From positions 12,553,818 through 12,617,817 of the forward strand of contig OZ024811.1 of NCBI GenBank assembly GCA_964017045.1: a stretch of DNA of 64,000 bases. Reading direction: 5' to 3'. Positions 23,200 to 34,544 of this stretch are shown piece after piece. The DNA comes from Omphiscola glabra (taxonomy: Eukaryota; Mollusca; Gastropoda; Lymnaeidae). Both the position numbers and the translations under genes were made by a program. The notes beneath the pieces are model-generated. The model was not told the DNA's origin and did no database searches. It saw only the letters and a program-made list of their open reading frames with translations. The first letter of the stretch is position 1. Each line of letters opens with the position of its first letter.

Positions 23200-25249
23200 G
23201 TAATATCGCTACAATAGATATATAGATATATTTGATGATCCGTATATAAAGCCAAGCTTGTTAAAGGCTTACAGTATTCGATTAATAATATCGTACCGAC
23301 CGTTCAAGATTATAAGCCGCCGTCTTACGTCCTGCAGTTCGCATAATATATCGGTATTTTTAAAGCTTTCAATAACACTGTATTTTAATTACCTTTACTT
23401 CAATAAACATGTCTACAGTCTACAATATTAATTATAAGTTCTTGAAAAGTTTCAATCATGCGCAAACTATTTTCAAATTATATTTCATCATAAAAGCGTC
23501 ACTTTTAAAATAAGGATGGCTGCTGATTATAAATTGTAGGATGGCCTTATTCTTTACAAAATAAATACATTTAGAGTAAATTGTCCCTTGTGCAACCAGT
23601 CCTTTGGGCAACCACTTTCCTTAACTCTCGATATAGGCGATAAATCAAAGCAAAGATATACCCAGTAGGCTCCCATTGGTCTTCTGTTCAGTTTTTTTCA
23701 CTTACGGATCATTTACTGCCTTCTTGGAAGCCGGTATTAACAGCCACAATTCGACGAAAAAACCCCCATCTTTTTGTGAAATTTTAAAGTAAATTTTTTT
23801 ATTATGTTTTTTATCATTATTTATCATTAGTATTTGGCGTGAATGAGTTGCTAACATTAAGATAATGTTATGTACAGGTTAAAAAAATAGGCTGTAAACA
23901 CTTTGAAATGTGTTAAATGTGATCGACAAGTCCGAATTCTTGTTGGTTGCACTTAGGGCTACTCACTGGTTGCGGGGCGGGCAGGTGGTTGCTTAAGGGG
24001 CTACTCAGACACCAGCATTTTCCCCTATTATTATGCTAGTTATCTACTAGAACATCTCTAAACACTGCCAAGTCAGTGATTTCACTTGGTGCCCTTTGAG
24101 CAACCACTAACTTTTTTTTTTTTCACTTTGTAAAAATTTGTGAGGAAAAGTTGACTCGTGGTTGCATTGGGGCAAGTTACTCTAATCGATTCAATGTGTG
24201 TTGAGTTATATAAGATGGAAACTTTAAAAAATTAAATTAAAAAAAAATAAAAAAATTAAGAATTTCAAATGTACATTTCATCAGTTATTATATCGAAAGT
24301 GTTTGTGTTTTCCTTTAATGTGCTTATTTTGTAACAATGTTTCCTGCATAACAGACATTAAAAAAAGTAATTAGGTTATATTTATTATGCCCCATCTATT
24401 TGAACAAAAAATTTGTTTTTAAATATTTTGTTTCAAGCTTAAAAAAAAAAAAAAAAAAAAAAAAAAGATTTTTGTGACCTAGCATCTCGATTGTCATTTC
24501 TATATGAAAAAATTTGTTGGTACTGGTTTTAGAAAAAGTTCTTATTCCTAATGTGTTCAATTTAAAATAAATTTTGTGGATTTGGTTAAAAAAAAAGTGT
24601 TTTAAAGTATATCTAAGAGGCAATTTGTAAAATTTATCCGAAAAATGTTATAGTGTTATGAAATTACAATAAACATTTCAATCAACTGAAATTTGGGAAA
24701 CATATACTTTATTTGAATACGATTCCCTTAGATAAAATCACACATTAATAAATATATTCTAATGTCTTTTGTAAACACTGATATCTGCTTAGAATAGTTA
24801 TGCCGTTCACATACGATTTATAAAAATGACCAGTTTTCTAAACCCATAAAAAATGTATAATTAATTTTTTTTTTCATTTTGACTCTGTTAAAATTTGGAA
24901 ATATTTAAGAAAGGTATTCTAAATATTATAAGTAAGTTGTTTTTTTTCCCATTTGCCTTCAGCATTTAAAATCATGTTTGCGGTGCTTTTTAGTGATGGA
25001 ACCCATTGAATTTTTTTTTGTCTTGAAAATTCATTTATTAATTAAGAAGTTGTCCCACCAAATAATGTAAAAAAATAAAATAAAATCCATATTACTATTT
25101 TTTTTTTAGTAATGTACTTTTTTGTGTGCATAACACAAGTAGGTTTGCCCTACCCCTCCTTTTTTTGCACCCTGGATTGAAAGATGCTAAGTAATATAAT
25201 ATCCTCATCCCAATTTTAAACCCCTAAAATATCCGAGACTCTTAGCATC
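23200..25249. other. AT-rich intergenic region
   Basis: Long A/T-rich sequence with an A-run at 24440-24466. Several GCAACCA-type words occur (23594, 23945, 24105, 24162) without clear tandem order. No gene recognised. Confidence 0.5.
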
Positions 25250-25325
25250 CAGTGTTTCTTTCAGAAATTTTCCCCCGAGGGGGCACTTTTGACGTTCGGG
25301 GGGGCAGTGCCAGTTTTTTAGTGGC

Positions 25326-25660
25326 CAGAGGCGTAGCTAAGGGGTGGCAGATGGGACATATGTCCCCTGGCGCCAGAATAGCGGGGGCATCTAATGGGCT
25401 ATAGTGTTAATGGAAGAAAATAATAGGTTTCAGAGTTTAGCGGGGGGGGGGGGGTGTAAAGATGAATCTTGTCCCCTGTCATCAAAGACTCACGCCAGTG
25501 ACGTAGAAGTGGGTGGCGAACATTTGGTCTTCCCAGGTGTCATTTTTTCTTTAGATAGAGCGGCGGGATTTTCGGACATCTGCAGAGTTTCTATCGGGAA
25601 AGGTTTCGTGGCAAAAAAGTTAACCCACCTAGGGTGGCGCTAACACTAGGCACGCCGCTG
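25326..25660. mobile_element. MITE-like segment(s) inside the 4.17-kb element
   Basis: Left CAGAGGCGTAGCTA and right TAGGCACGCCGCTG are imperfect inverted repeats of the CAGTGGCGTAGC type seen at 6016-6160. A second such start (CAGTGACGTAGAAG at 25496) suggests one copy nested in another. No TSD was found. Confidence 0.5.
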
Positions 25661-26089
25661 GGCAGTGTATATATCAGCACCAAATTTGGCTGTCATGGCA
25701 AGTAATTTTTATCGGGAAGTAGGGCAGCAGAAAATATGTGATTGTTTAACAATCAAAAGGTGCATTTTGGAGTATACATGATTCGAATGTTTTGATAAGA
25801 CTTTCATTTGATCGGGGGAAATAATTTTTCAAGCGTCGGGGGAGGCATTATGGCGACCAGTGCCAGACACAAACTAAATTCATTCTGGTTGTGGTGTCCG
25901 AAGAAAATCATTTGACACAAGATTAGATTCAACCCGCTAGTCACATTGATCGACGACAAGGAAAAAAAAAGGGGGGGGGGGTAGCAGAAATTGAGGAATC
26001 CAAAGAGTTTGAGCAAAAGTGAGGGCAGGGGTCACCTTAATTTAAAAATAATAAATTCAAAATGCAGTGATGCATTGTGGTGCAATTTT

Positions 26090-26265
26090 TTCTTCTTCTT
26101 TTTCTGTCTATTAAGGGCCAACGATCAATTTATTGATCATTATGGCTCCTATGAATGTAGATGGGATTTGCAATGTTTCTGTTCCTGGTGTTGATGCGGA
26201 TATTTCTCTGGTAACAAGAGTTACGTAGTGAGGGTATCAAGCACTGTATTCAATCTATCTTTAAG
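26090..26265 (-). mobile_element. 3' tail of a jockey-like LINE (minus)
   Basis: The stretch reading GATCAATTTATTGATCATTA, TGGCTCCTATGAATGTAG, GGATTTGCAATGT and GGTGTTG is nearly the same as 60735-60850. There it directly follows (3' of) a recognisable minus-strand LINE C-terminus. A TTCTTCTT tract marks the 3' end. This is a severely 5'-truncated copy. Confidence 0.7.
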
Positions 26266-26339
26266 ACAATGTGTGAAGGGGCATTTCAAACGTTCATATA
26301 TTTACTGTTAGATGTCTCGTAGAAAAATGCTAAGAATAC

Positions 26340-27490
26340 ATCAACATACACCAACTATATGTGGACTACAAATCAGGTTATGATAGCATAGACGGGAAAT
26401 ACATGAACGATGCTGTGCTGGAACTTGGAGTCCTTAACAAACTTACCCGACTCATACATATGACGATGGATAACTACAAAAGTAGAATCAAAGTACAGAG
26501 GGAGTACTTGAGGGCGTTCCCAATCAATCTGGGCCTCAGACAAGGAAATCCGTGTATCATTTTCAACATCACTTTAGAAAAAAGCATTACAAACATACGT
26601 GTGAGCACCTGAGAGGTGGTACAGAACAACCATAAGGAAGTTTATAAAGCCAGCCACTGCAATACCTGGCCTACACAGACGATATAGCGCTACTTGGTAG
26701 AAACAGCATTGATGATATAATTAAAACTTTCAGGGAACTTGAAGATGTGACGGTCAAAGCTGGTCTTGATGTAAATAAAGCGAAGGCAATATTTATGATA
26801 ATGTCAGGAAATACGCACTGATGACTTCATCAATATGAACATCTACGCCTTTGAGAGGGTAGCTACTTTCAAATATCTAGGGGTGACTAAAAAAGCAAGA
26901 GGAAATACAATTGGAGGTGCAAGAAAGAATAACAGCATGCAACCGTTCTTATTTCAATTTACAAAAGCTACTTCAAAGCAAAAATCTCGCTAAGGGAAGA
27001 AAGAAGGCAGTATACACCACTATCACAAGACCAGTAGTGAGACTTGGTTCCTACCAGAAAAGCAGAGAACCTGCTAAATATATGACCCGATGATAGACAA
27101 TTTTCTTTTTAGGAATCCGTACAAACCAAGAGCTATATCAATTGTACAAATACCCATCCATAGTCACAACAATATAAGAAAAGGCAGACTGCCCTAGGCA
27201 GGACACATTGAAAGGATGCCGGATTCTGGAGCAACAAAAATGATATACATGCAGAAACATAGGGGCAGACGGCTCACCGGTCGACCAAGACTGCGATGGA
27301 TTGACGATGTATAGAAGGGCTTACAAAGGGTTGGGGTTCGCACATGGAGGTGTAAAGCGATGGATCGATCCCAATGGAAGAATGGAGTGGAGCAGACCAC
27401 TGATGTAAACATTACAGACATTTGGGTGGTAGGCGCTAGAAATAACGATAATAACAGGACATCACTAACTCTTCCACCAGCACAATATTA
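26340..27490 (+). pseudogene. decayed non-LTR retrotransposon reverse transcriptase
   Basis: Across frames with stops and shifts one reads VDYKSGYDSIDGKYMNDAVL, GLRQGNP and LEKSI, then the catalytic-box relic YTDDIALLGR with VKAGLDVNKAKA. The C-terminal GHIERMP ... GRRLTGRPRLRWIDDV tail of LINE ORF2 proteins follows (27200-27310). Canonical FADD is YTDD here. Multiple stops show it is dead. The LINE clade cannot be fixed by eye. The same tail type recurs at 32398-32670. Confidence 0.85.
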
Positions 27491-29621
27491 AATAAATTCA
27501 GTCCATTTGGGAGCCCTTAGGGTATGTTTTTTATCGAGAGATACTCCTTAGCTTAGACTCGCCCCTTAAAATTGTATAGGCCCCGGAAATTTTTTGATAA
27601 ATTCAAAATGCAAGAATGCATTTTTTTTTTACATACCATAGTTAAATTTAGTTTCGCATCATTAAACACTTAACTTTAGAGCAACGGGAGAGATGCTAGT
27701 TAAGATTTTATGTGTCATTTGACCTAAGAGCCATCGTGTGAGGTCTGCAACCCACATAGCTGCATGGGGCCTCGTATATTTTAGGGGCTTAAAGTTGGGC
27801 TGTAATTACATTATATTATCAACTTTTACTGCTAGGTAGGGAAGGAAAGAAACGAAAAGTAGCACGGGTGCCATAAAAAGTCAAGCGACGTCTCTACTTG
27901 ACTAAGTGTGGTACGCAAACATTTTTTTTTAAATTGAAAAGTAATGTATTTTTAAAGTTACTATTTTAAAATATTTTTGGGATCAACTACATAAAAAAAA
28001 TAATGAATTTACTACAAAATATTTTTAAAATTAAGAAAAAAGAATTCCTTTCAAAAAAAGATATCCATCCCAAAAAAGAAATGCTAAAATAGTTTTACAT
28101 TTTGAACCAAAAAGAAAAACCAAAAACATACGTTTATTTCAAAATATTTCCAAGTTTCACCAAAGTCAAAAAGAAAAAAAGCTTTTCTGTACAAAAGGCT
28201 AAAGACTATATCTTTATGGGTTTTCAAAATTGGTATTTATTTATAAATCATATGTATCCGACATAATTGTTCAGAGGTCAAGAACTGTTTACAAAAGACT
28301 CATATATTTATTAATGTGTGATTTTTTTTTCTTATAAAATTAAAGTTTCAATTCTCAATATTCAGTTGATTGAAATGTTAATTAAGATTTTTAGATTACT
28401 ATAATTTGCTTCAGATCATTACAACTTGCCTCTTCGATATTATACTTGAAAACAATTTTTTTTACCAATTCCATATAATTTTTTTAAAACTACATGTACT
28501 ACCAAAAATGACATTTACAAGATAATCGAAATACTCGATTTTTTTTCTATTCGTTGTTTAAATATATATTATATTCTTTCTACTGGATTATCATCTTAAA
28601 ATAATTTTTTTTAACTAGTTCAAACAGCTGGGGAAGATTGTTTATTATTATTATATTAACAGAGAAAAGTCATTAGGGATTTAATAAATAAAGACTATTT
28701 TTTTAAAAAAAATCATTTTACTCTGTTCCCGAAACTGTGTTAAAAGATTAGAAACACTCGATTTAATAATTGTGATGAAATGTCCACTATTTGTATGTAA
28801 CCGGCAAATTCCTAATTTTTTGTTTTAAAATTATTATTATTATTATTTTTAAATTTTCATTTTATCTATGTCAGCATACATCTATGGAATCTACTACATT
28901 AAAATGTTTGCTAAAAATGATTTTTTAAAGCATGATGCTGTTATACAATATAATTTGAAAACAGATTGCACATGTTTATTTCTTAGCAAGAACTATATTT
29001 AATTTACAGACATTTATATCGATGAAAAGGTAGTTTAATACATGGTTATTAAAAAGTCTTTCAACTTTTGCAGCTGCAAAATATAATTAAATAAAAGATA
29101 CCGATATCTGCGAAACAGAAAAAGTAAGCTTTTAGCTTATGATCAGGAGCGGCCAATTTTCAAAACAATACCATATTTATAATCGATTTCTGCGATCCTG
29201 TAACAAGATTAACCTGAACGCTATGGATCATCAATATATATCGAACAAAGCGATATTTTATTTTTTCCAATAATTGTAATCGATTAAAGGCACACATTTC
29301 AATAACTTTTAAAAATTTTATAAAAATTAAATTTAGAATATTTTTTTTTTTAAATTATTTTTTTTACACATTTTCCCCCCGGGGGGGGGGGGCACTTGAC
29401 TTGCCTGAAAGAAACACTGTTAGCATCGTAAGGGTTGCTCGGTGCACATGATTGTTCTAAATATAAGTGAAATCTACATTTTTATAAAGGATCTTCACCG
29501 TTGCTCTCCAATTAGTTGTACAATGTTGCAAAACTAAATTCAGAGATGTTATAAAATTCCTTCTTGTATTTTTAATTTATAAAAATTTTTTCTGTGGACT
29601 ATGAAGATAGTGATAATAAGA

Positions 29622-29828
29622 TAGTGGTCGGCAAACCGCAGCTCGCGAGCCGCATGCGGCTCCTTAGCGTCCCGAGTGCGGCTCGGCCAGTTGGGTTTCA
29701 GATCGGTTTTGTATCCGAAAAACATTGTTCTTTACAAGTTCTTGAAAAGAAATTTGGCTGTCATAAATGTTTTAATCGTCCTTCTGGTGATTTTTGGCTC
29801 TTTTGACTAATGCATTTTCCGACCACTC
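29622..29828. mobile_element. ~207-bp hAT-like MITE
   Basis: AGTGGTCGGCAAA on the left and TTTTCCGACCACT on the right are inverted repeats. The adjacent GCAGCTCGCGAGCCGCATGC and GGCTCTTTTGAC are typical of this hAT end type. No convincing TSD. Confidence 0.7.
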
Positions 29829-29961
29829 TAGTAGATATTAAGCTAAGTCAAAAGCTTACCCACGAGGTCGACACAACTAGAATGAAAATAGTTTACATCA
29901 CACTGGTGTGGAATTTAAGATGTCTTTATTCATTATTATGGCTAATTTAGGACTCCCCAAT

Positions 29962-30434
29962 CATGGGCGCCCGAAGAAAATTTTCTAGGTGGGGGGGGGG
30001 GGAAATATTTTCTAGGGGGGAAAGAAAACTATTTTTAGTAATGTTTTAATGTAATTTTAATTTACTGTGGCGTATTTATCTCAACATGCACAACCCAGAC
30101 AGACGTTCATCTGACATTGTAGATCTAAGCCATGTTTTTACACGACGTAATGTGCTGAACGATCGCTCCACCGTACATGTTGTTACTGGTAATGTTAGCA
30201 AAACTAGTAAGGCATACCTAACAGCCGGATAAAACTTTTTAAAACTAATTAATATGGAAAATATAAAAATAATTACCCAGTAAAACGAGATCAGCATCAG
30301 CTTAGTTACTTTCTCTTTATTTTCTCTTTACTTTAATACATGTTTTGTCTATTTTTGTCTAATTTTGTTAAAGCAATCAATCAGGGGGGGGGGGTACAAG
30401 TGCCCCACCTTGCCCCTACCTGCGGGCGCCCATG
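29962..30434 (-). mobile_element. 473-bp hAT deletion derivative with perfect TIRs and TSD
   Basis: 12-bp perfect TIRs CATGGGCGCCCG / CGGGCGCCCATG are flanked by identical TCCCCAAT octamers (29954-29961 and 30435-30442). G-runs sit inside both ends. The interior retains the end of a transposase gene (next entry), so this is an internally deleted autonomous hAT. Confidence 0.9.
30077..30240 (-). pseudogene. hAT transposase C-terminal dimerisation (hATC) domain relic
   Basis: The minus strand reads YPAVRYALLVLLTLPVTTCT, then VERSFSTLRRVKTWLRSTMS and DERLSGLCMLR, followed by a stop. This is the hATC motif order of ZMYM1-like hAT transposases. The DDE catalytic part is missing, so it cannot act. 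Confidence 0.88.
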
Positions 30435-30442
30435 TCCCCAAT

Positions 30443-31059
30443 CGAAAGTTTGAAATGCAACCTCAAAATTGTCTGAAAGAAACAACAAATTGAAGCATGT
30501 GCCAAAATGCACCACTGCATTTTGAATTTGACCGACTCTCTTTAGCACCCTAAATTTCTCCACCCTTTCACTTACGCTGATCAGTGTTGCAGTATGGGGT
30601 TGATTATAAGCTTATGCTAAATGATTACTCTGGGCACGCCACAAACGGAGTAAATTCAGTTTACATATGGCACTAGAAGCCATAAGGCCTCCCACAAAAT
30701 CTTAAAAATGTCCTTCCCCGTTCAAAAAGTATAATAGAAAATTTGAATTCAAGCATACTAATAAAAATGCACCTCTTGATTTTGAAAGAATCCCCAGACC
30801 CCTCCATCGATCAAGATTCATCAGCGCCCTCAATTTCCGCCGATCGCCGATTTCGATATCGATAGTTACACTGCCTAGTGGCGCAGCTATTACTGCCGCC
30901 ATGGGCAGGCAAATATTTTTGCCGACATCCCTTTCACGATATACACTCTGCAGTTGTACGACAATGCCACACCTGCATATAAAGAAAAAGTGACACCTCT
31001 GTGGACCACCCCACCCGTCCTATTACTGGCCACTGGCATAGCCCCCCCCCCCCCCCGAT
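30443..31059. other. transposon-derived intergenic sequence
   Basis: Fragments recall element ends, for example GTGGCGCAGC (30880) and CCACTGGCATAGCCCC (31029). AAATGCACCACTGCATTTTG (30511) is close to the complement of a segment inside the 4.17-kb element (26050-26080). No intact element is delimited. Confidence 0.4.
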
Positions 31060-31104
31060 AATCGACAATGCTCCTCCAGGGGAAAATTTCTGAAAGAAAC
31101 ACTG
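31060..31104 (-). mobile_element. solo end of the CAGTGTTTCTTTCAG hAT family
   Basis: On the minus strand, CAGTGTTTCTTTCAGAAATT followed by TTCCCC matches the left end of the element at 25250. It lies about 90 bp beyond the stop codon of gene 3, so it may be in that gene's 3' UTR. No partner end was found. Confidence 0.7.
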
Positions 31105-31194
31105 TTTTCAAGTACACAATTATTTGTGCTAAATGTCTACAGGATAAATAAAAAGATACATATTTTGGAAAACAATCAACAAACTCAGATGATG

Positions 31195-32163
31195 TTAAAA
31201 GAACTTGTACATGTATGATAAGTCTTTGCATGGCACCCTTGTTATAGAGTATCCATCCGGATATACTTCTGTTGTCCTTGTTTTACCTTTCATATGTCCT
31301 TGATGGACAACACACATTTCATATTCGTAAATTCTCCTTGCTATACTCAGACTGTCACGGGGAACTGGAACCTTCATGCCCTCGAAAATGGACTCGCCCA
31401 AAGGGAAAACGAATCTCGTGGGGTAAATGTAAGTTTTCCGCGTGTAAGATGTAGCGGCCCACACGTAGGATTCGTCCATTCTGTAGAAGAAGATATCTAC
31501 AAACGGGTAGTAGCGCCCGTTGTAGTGGAGCTTCCAGTGTCCGGGATGAAGTTTGTTTAACGCGAATCCGTCAATACAAGACAGAGCCTTCTTGACCGGG
31601 CGCCAGGCGTCCAGACTGACCGATATGTCAAGGTCGTCGTCCCAAGGGACACTACCGCCGTGTCGATTCAAGCCTAACAAAGATCCCGCGACCAAGAAAT
31701 ACTTTACGCCAGCAGAGTCCAGGGCTGCAGATACAACTTTATACAAGTATAAAACCTCGATTTTCTGGGTTTGGTTTAAAGCTGGCAAGAATCGTCCATG
31801 ACCTTTCCCCAAAGCCAATTTTTTAACTTCCGGCATTCGCAAATGGTCGTAAGTCAGTATGGACGACGGCAGGATATCATTTATGTTGACCCGAGGTTTG
31901 TTGTAAGCCGGACAGGATATATCAGCTAAGACTCCTTCGGGAAAGATCCCTTTACCATAATGTATCCTGATCAGGTCCGTGGTCTCCAGCTCAAGCCAGG
32001 CGTACTCAACGGTAGAACGGAGGATAACATTGCGTACAGGAATAACGAATAGTGTAATGTACACCAAAGTCAAGGAGGTGAGCATCGTGGATATAAGCTT
32101 GTATTTTCCGCTCCATGTTCTCCGAAACAATGTTGGCATAGCGTTTGTTGACAAGGTGACCAT
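31195..32163 (-). CDS. LicD/fukutin-like type II membrane transferase, gene 3 of the cluster
   Basis: 322 residues from the ATG at 32163. A basic tail (MPTLFRRTWSGKYK, residues 9-22) precedes a membrane anchor at about 24-42. Signature GSLLGLNRHGG at 160-170 and PWDDDLDI at 173-180 are intact; VDIFFYRMDESYVWAA (222-237) is shared with genes 4 and 5. The conserved sequon after the stem is NQT; the PNDS sequon of other copies is PRDS here. It resembles gene 2 most. No introns. A hAT terminus lies just downstream, and a 4.17-kb transposon separates the gene from the 34-bp array further 3'. The frame is clean, with all motif residues present, so function is likely retained; the substrate is unknown. 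Confidence 0.9.
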   Translation of the reverse strand: MVTLSTNAMPTLFRRTWSGKYKLISTMLTSLTLVYITLFVIPVRNVILRSTVEYAWLELETTDLIRIHYGKGIFPEGVLADISCPAYNKPRVNINDILPSSILTYDHLRMPEVKKLALGKGHGRFLPALNQTQKIEVLYLYKVVSAALDSAGVKYFLVAGSLLGLNRHGGSVPWDDDLDISVSLDAWRPVKKALSCIDGFALNKLHPGHWKLHYNGRYYPFVDIFFYRMDESYVWAATSYTRKTYIYPTRFVFPLGESIFEGMKVPVPRDSLSIARRIYEYEMCVVHQGHMKGKTRTTEVYPDGYSITRVPCKDLSYMYKFF

Positions 32164-32397
32164 CTTGGTGTCTTTGAGGTCAACGAAATGATTCTCAGCG
32201 TAATGTCCCCTTAAGCCGTGTAGCCAAAATCCATCCCATTGTTGTGGTCTGTTAAATCGCCATGTATTGAAATATTAAGCTCTGTTCTCCTAAAAGGATG
32301 GGGTAATAGACATTAAATATTTAAAATAATTTATTGTATAATGAATATGGATGAGGATGAATTTGGATGAATCAACCAGGAATTTTAACAGTCTATA

Positions 32398-32670
32398 TCA
32401 TGATCCTTCGCTGGAATCAGAAATAAAGAAAAAGGTTAGGCTACGCTGGGCTGGACACATAAAGAATGCCAAATGACAGAGCAGTGAAGAGGGTGCACCA
32501 AGAAAAACCTCATAGGAAAACGGCTCAAAGGCAGACCTAGGCTCAGAAGGATGATGTGGAAAAAGATCTATTGCAGCTGGGATTCCAAGCATGGATAAGA
32601 AAAGCATGGTGGAATGAAGTTTTGATGCAGACCAAATCCTTACATTGGGCTGTAGCGCCACAGGGATGAA
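32398..32670 (+). pseudogene. LINE ORF2 C-terminal tail relic
   Basis: The plus strand reads KKKVRLRWAGHIKNAK, then after frame shifts MPNDRAVKRV, DVEKDLLQLGFQAWIRKA and WWNEVLMQTKSLHWAVAP. This is the RWAGH ... RPR-RW ... A-R-W tail of LINE reverse transcriptase proteins, the same type as 27200-27460. It is 5'-truncated and sits about 240 bp upstream of gene 3. Confidence 0.75.
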
Positions 32671-32689
32671 TAGAATGTGGGATATAAAT

Positions 32690-33859
32690 TTAAACTTTCA
32701 TAAACACACACGTTTATATTATTATTGTATCATTTTGGCGAGTTTTGGGCATCGTTATAAAAAAAAAAATGAAATGATGGCCGTTGTTTAACAATGGGCA
32801 TTGTTTTACTTTGACGCTCTGTACTAGATTGTGTATTATATATCACATTTATTGTAGTATTTCATTGGCTATTGTTTTATATTGACCGTGGTATTATATA
32901 GTAGGCTATATATCACCATCCTTCATCCTTGCATCGCAAATTTTTTTATTTTTTTTCCTGTCGATAGTTCACGAAATTTTAGGACCTCAACAGATATCAT
33001 GATGTCATTATAAAATATTGTTGCTTTTTATCATAATGTCTGTTTCATATAGAAAGTTGTTAAAAAAAATTCAAAAAACAAAAAACAAAAGTAAAACAAC
33101 ACAAAAAAAAACTACATAGAAACAACTAATATAATATGTTACCTTGCTATATGATAAACTTGTACATAAAAAAATTACTGTAAAAGGACTAACTTATTTA
33201 CCAATAATTTCTCATGCAGAAAAATACCAGTTTCGTAAAAAGAATAAATTAAAAAAAATATTTATCAGACGCACAGATATGGAGATCTTAAAAAAAGTGT
33301 TTCCTGGTTGAAAGGAGGAAAAAGAATCGATCCGTGAATAACAAACATTTTGAGAAGAGTGTAACAAACTTGTAGTTACTGCCGTATATTTAGTCGACTG
33401 TTCATATTTCTACACGTGTTGAAAAAAATGGCAGATCGAGGTATAACGTCATTGAAGTTTTCTCCTCAAAGTTTTCTTTATGTGTTTGAGGCGGATATAT
33501 ATATATATAATATACATGTTTTAAACGTGAAATGGCGTCACGCGTCAGTAAACCCACATTGCATGATTACGACGGGTCACTGGCAAGCTAAAGACCTTGC
33601 AAGCACGCTAGAAACCACCAAAGCATTTGTACCCTAGGTAACGTTTATTATGCCGGTTCCTGCGGGGAAAAAAAAGAAATCTGGCATTACTGGAATCGTC
33701 CACGACCCAGTTGAATGTGACCTTGCAGCGCCCTTCATATCAAGCGCTACTACCGGCCGAAGCTGTCCCTGTTAAAGGACGGAAGATTTCGTCGTCGGGC
33801 CGCTTTGGCTGTCGAACAATGTGGACATCTGTTAGTGCATGAAAAGCTCGGCGCTAGGG
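32690..33859. other. intergenic, with a lone minisatellite monomer
   Basis: AT-rich and without a supported gene. At 33621-33642 AAGCATTTGTACCCTAGGTA plus AC matches the monomer of the 25-bp array at 15205-15440 almost exactly, as a single copy. Confidence 0.5.
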
Positions 33860-34080
33860 CAGCGGTTCTCAACCTGTGGATGGTGACACATTTTTAAGTG
33901 TGTGTGGGGGGGGGGGGGGGAGGAGGAGTTCGAACGACCCTTACACAGAGGTCGCCCAAGACCATCGGAAAACACAAATGGTTGAAGTGGAAACGAAAAT
34001 AATTTTAGGGTTGGGAGGATCACCACAACTTGAGGTGCTGTATTAAAGGGTCGCGGCATCATAAAAGTTGAGAACCACTG
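33860..34080. mobile_element. SPIN-like hAT MITE, copy 1
   Basis: Starts CAGCGGTTCTCAACCTGTGG and ends AAAGTTGAGAACCACTG. The interior has GTTCGAACGACCCTT, GGTCGCCCAAGACCATCGGA and TTAAAGGGTCGCGGCAT. Flanks CGCTAGGG and CTCTAGGC match at 6 of 8 positions around a TAG core. From memory this terminus and interior are those of the SPIN/URR-type hAT-Charlie elements of tetrapods, also reported in the pond snail Lymnaea. A G-run interrupts it at about 33907-33920. Confidence 0.85.
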
Positions 34081-34204
34081 CTCTAGGCTGCCACTGAACT
34101 GAGTCCAAGGGTTGATGCCTAAATAGTTTTTCAGCGGTTAACATCGGCTTTTATGATGCATGGGGAAAAATACGACATAGGAAACTCTATGCTTCTTATT
34201 AAAT

Positions 34205-34402
34205 CAGCGGTTCTCAACATGTGGATCGCACGACCCTTTGGGGGTCGAACGACCCTTTCCCATGGGACGCCTAAGACCGTCGGAAAACACATATACTCTA
34301 CAGTTATGAAGTAGCAGCAAATACAGTTTTGTGGTTGGGGGTCGCTACAACATGATGAACTATATTACAGGGTCACGGCATTAGGAAGGTTGAGATCCAC
34401 TG
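34205..34402. mobile_element. SPIN-like hAT MITE, copy 2
   Basis: Same family and orientation as the copy at 33860. Starts CAGCGGTTCTCAACATGTGG and ends GGAAGGTTGAGATCCACTG. The interior has GGGGGTCGAACGACCCTTTC and CCTAAGACCGTCGGAAAACA. Flanks TATTAAAT (34197-34204) and TACTAAAT (34403-34410) match at 7 of 8. Confidence 0.88.
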
Positions 34403-34544
34403 TACTAAATCATTCCACAGATATAAATTATTTAAATTAAAAAAACAACAACATTCATTTGTGAAAGGAAATATAAATGCTGATCAAATAACTATTTTTG
34501 CTGGCATCCGTCCGTCACAAGGTGACGATGGTATGTAATTCGCA

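Larger units (their letters stand above)
25250..29419. mobile_element. 4.17-kb hAT-like element with perfect 15-bp TIRs and 8-bp TSD, filled with nested insertions
   Basis: The left end CAGTGTTTCTTTCAG (25250-25264) and right end CTGAAAGAAACACTG (29405-29419) are exact inverted repeats. TTAGCATC occurs immediately outside both ends (25242-25249 and 29420-29427), a perfect 8-bp TSD. G/C-rich tracts and GGCACTT motifs sit just inside each end. I see no transposase. The interior holds a MITE-like segment, a LINE 3' tail, a decayed LINE reverse transcriptase and about 1.9 kb of AT-rich filler (27500-29360). A related single end lies at 31060-31104. Confidence 0.85.
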
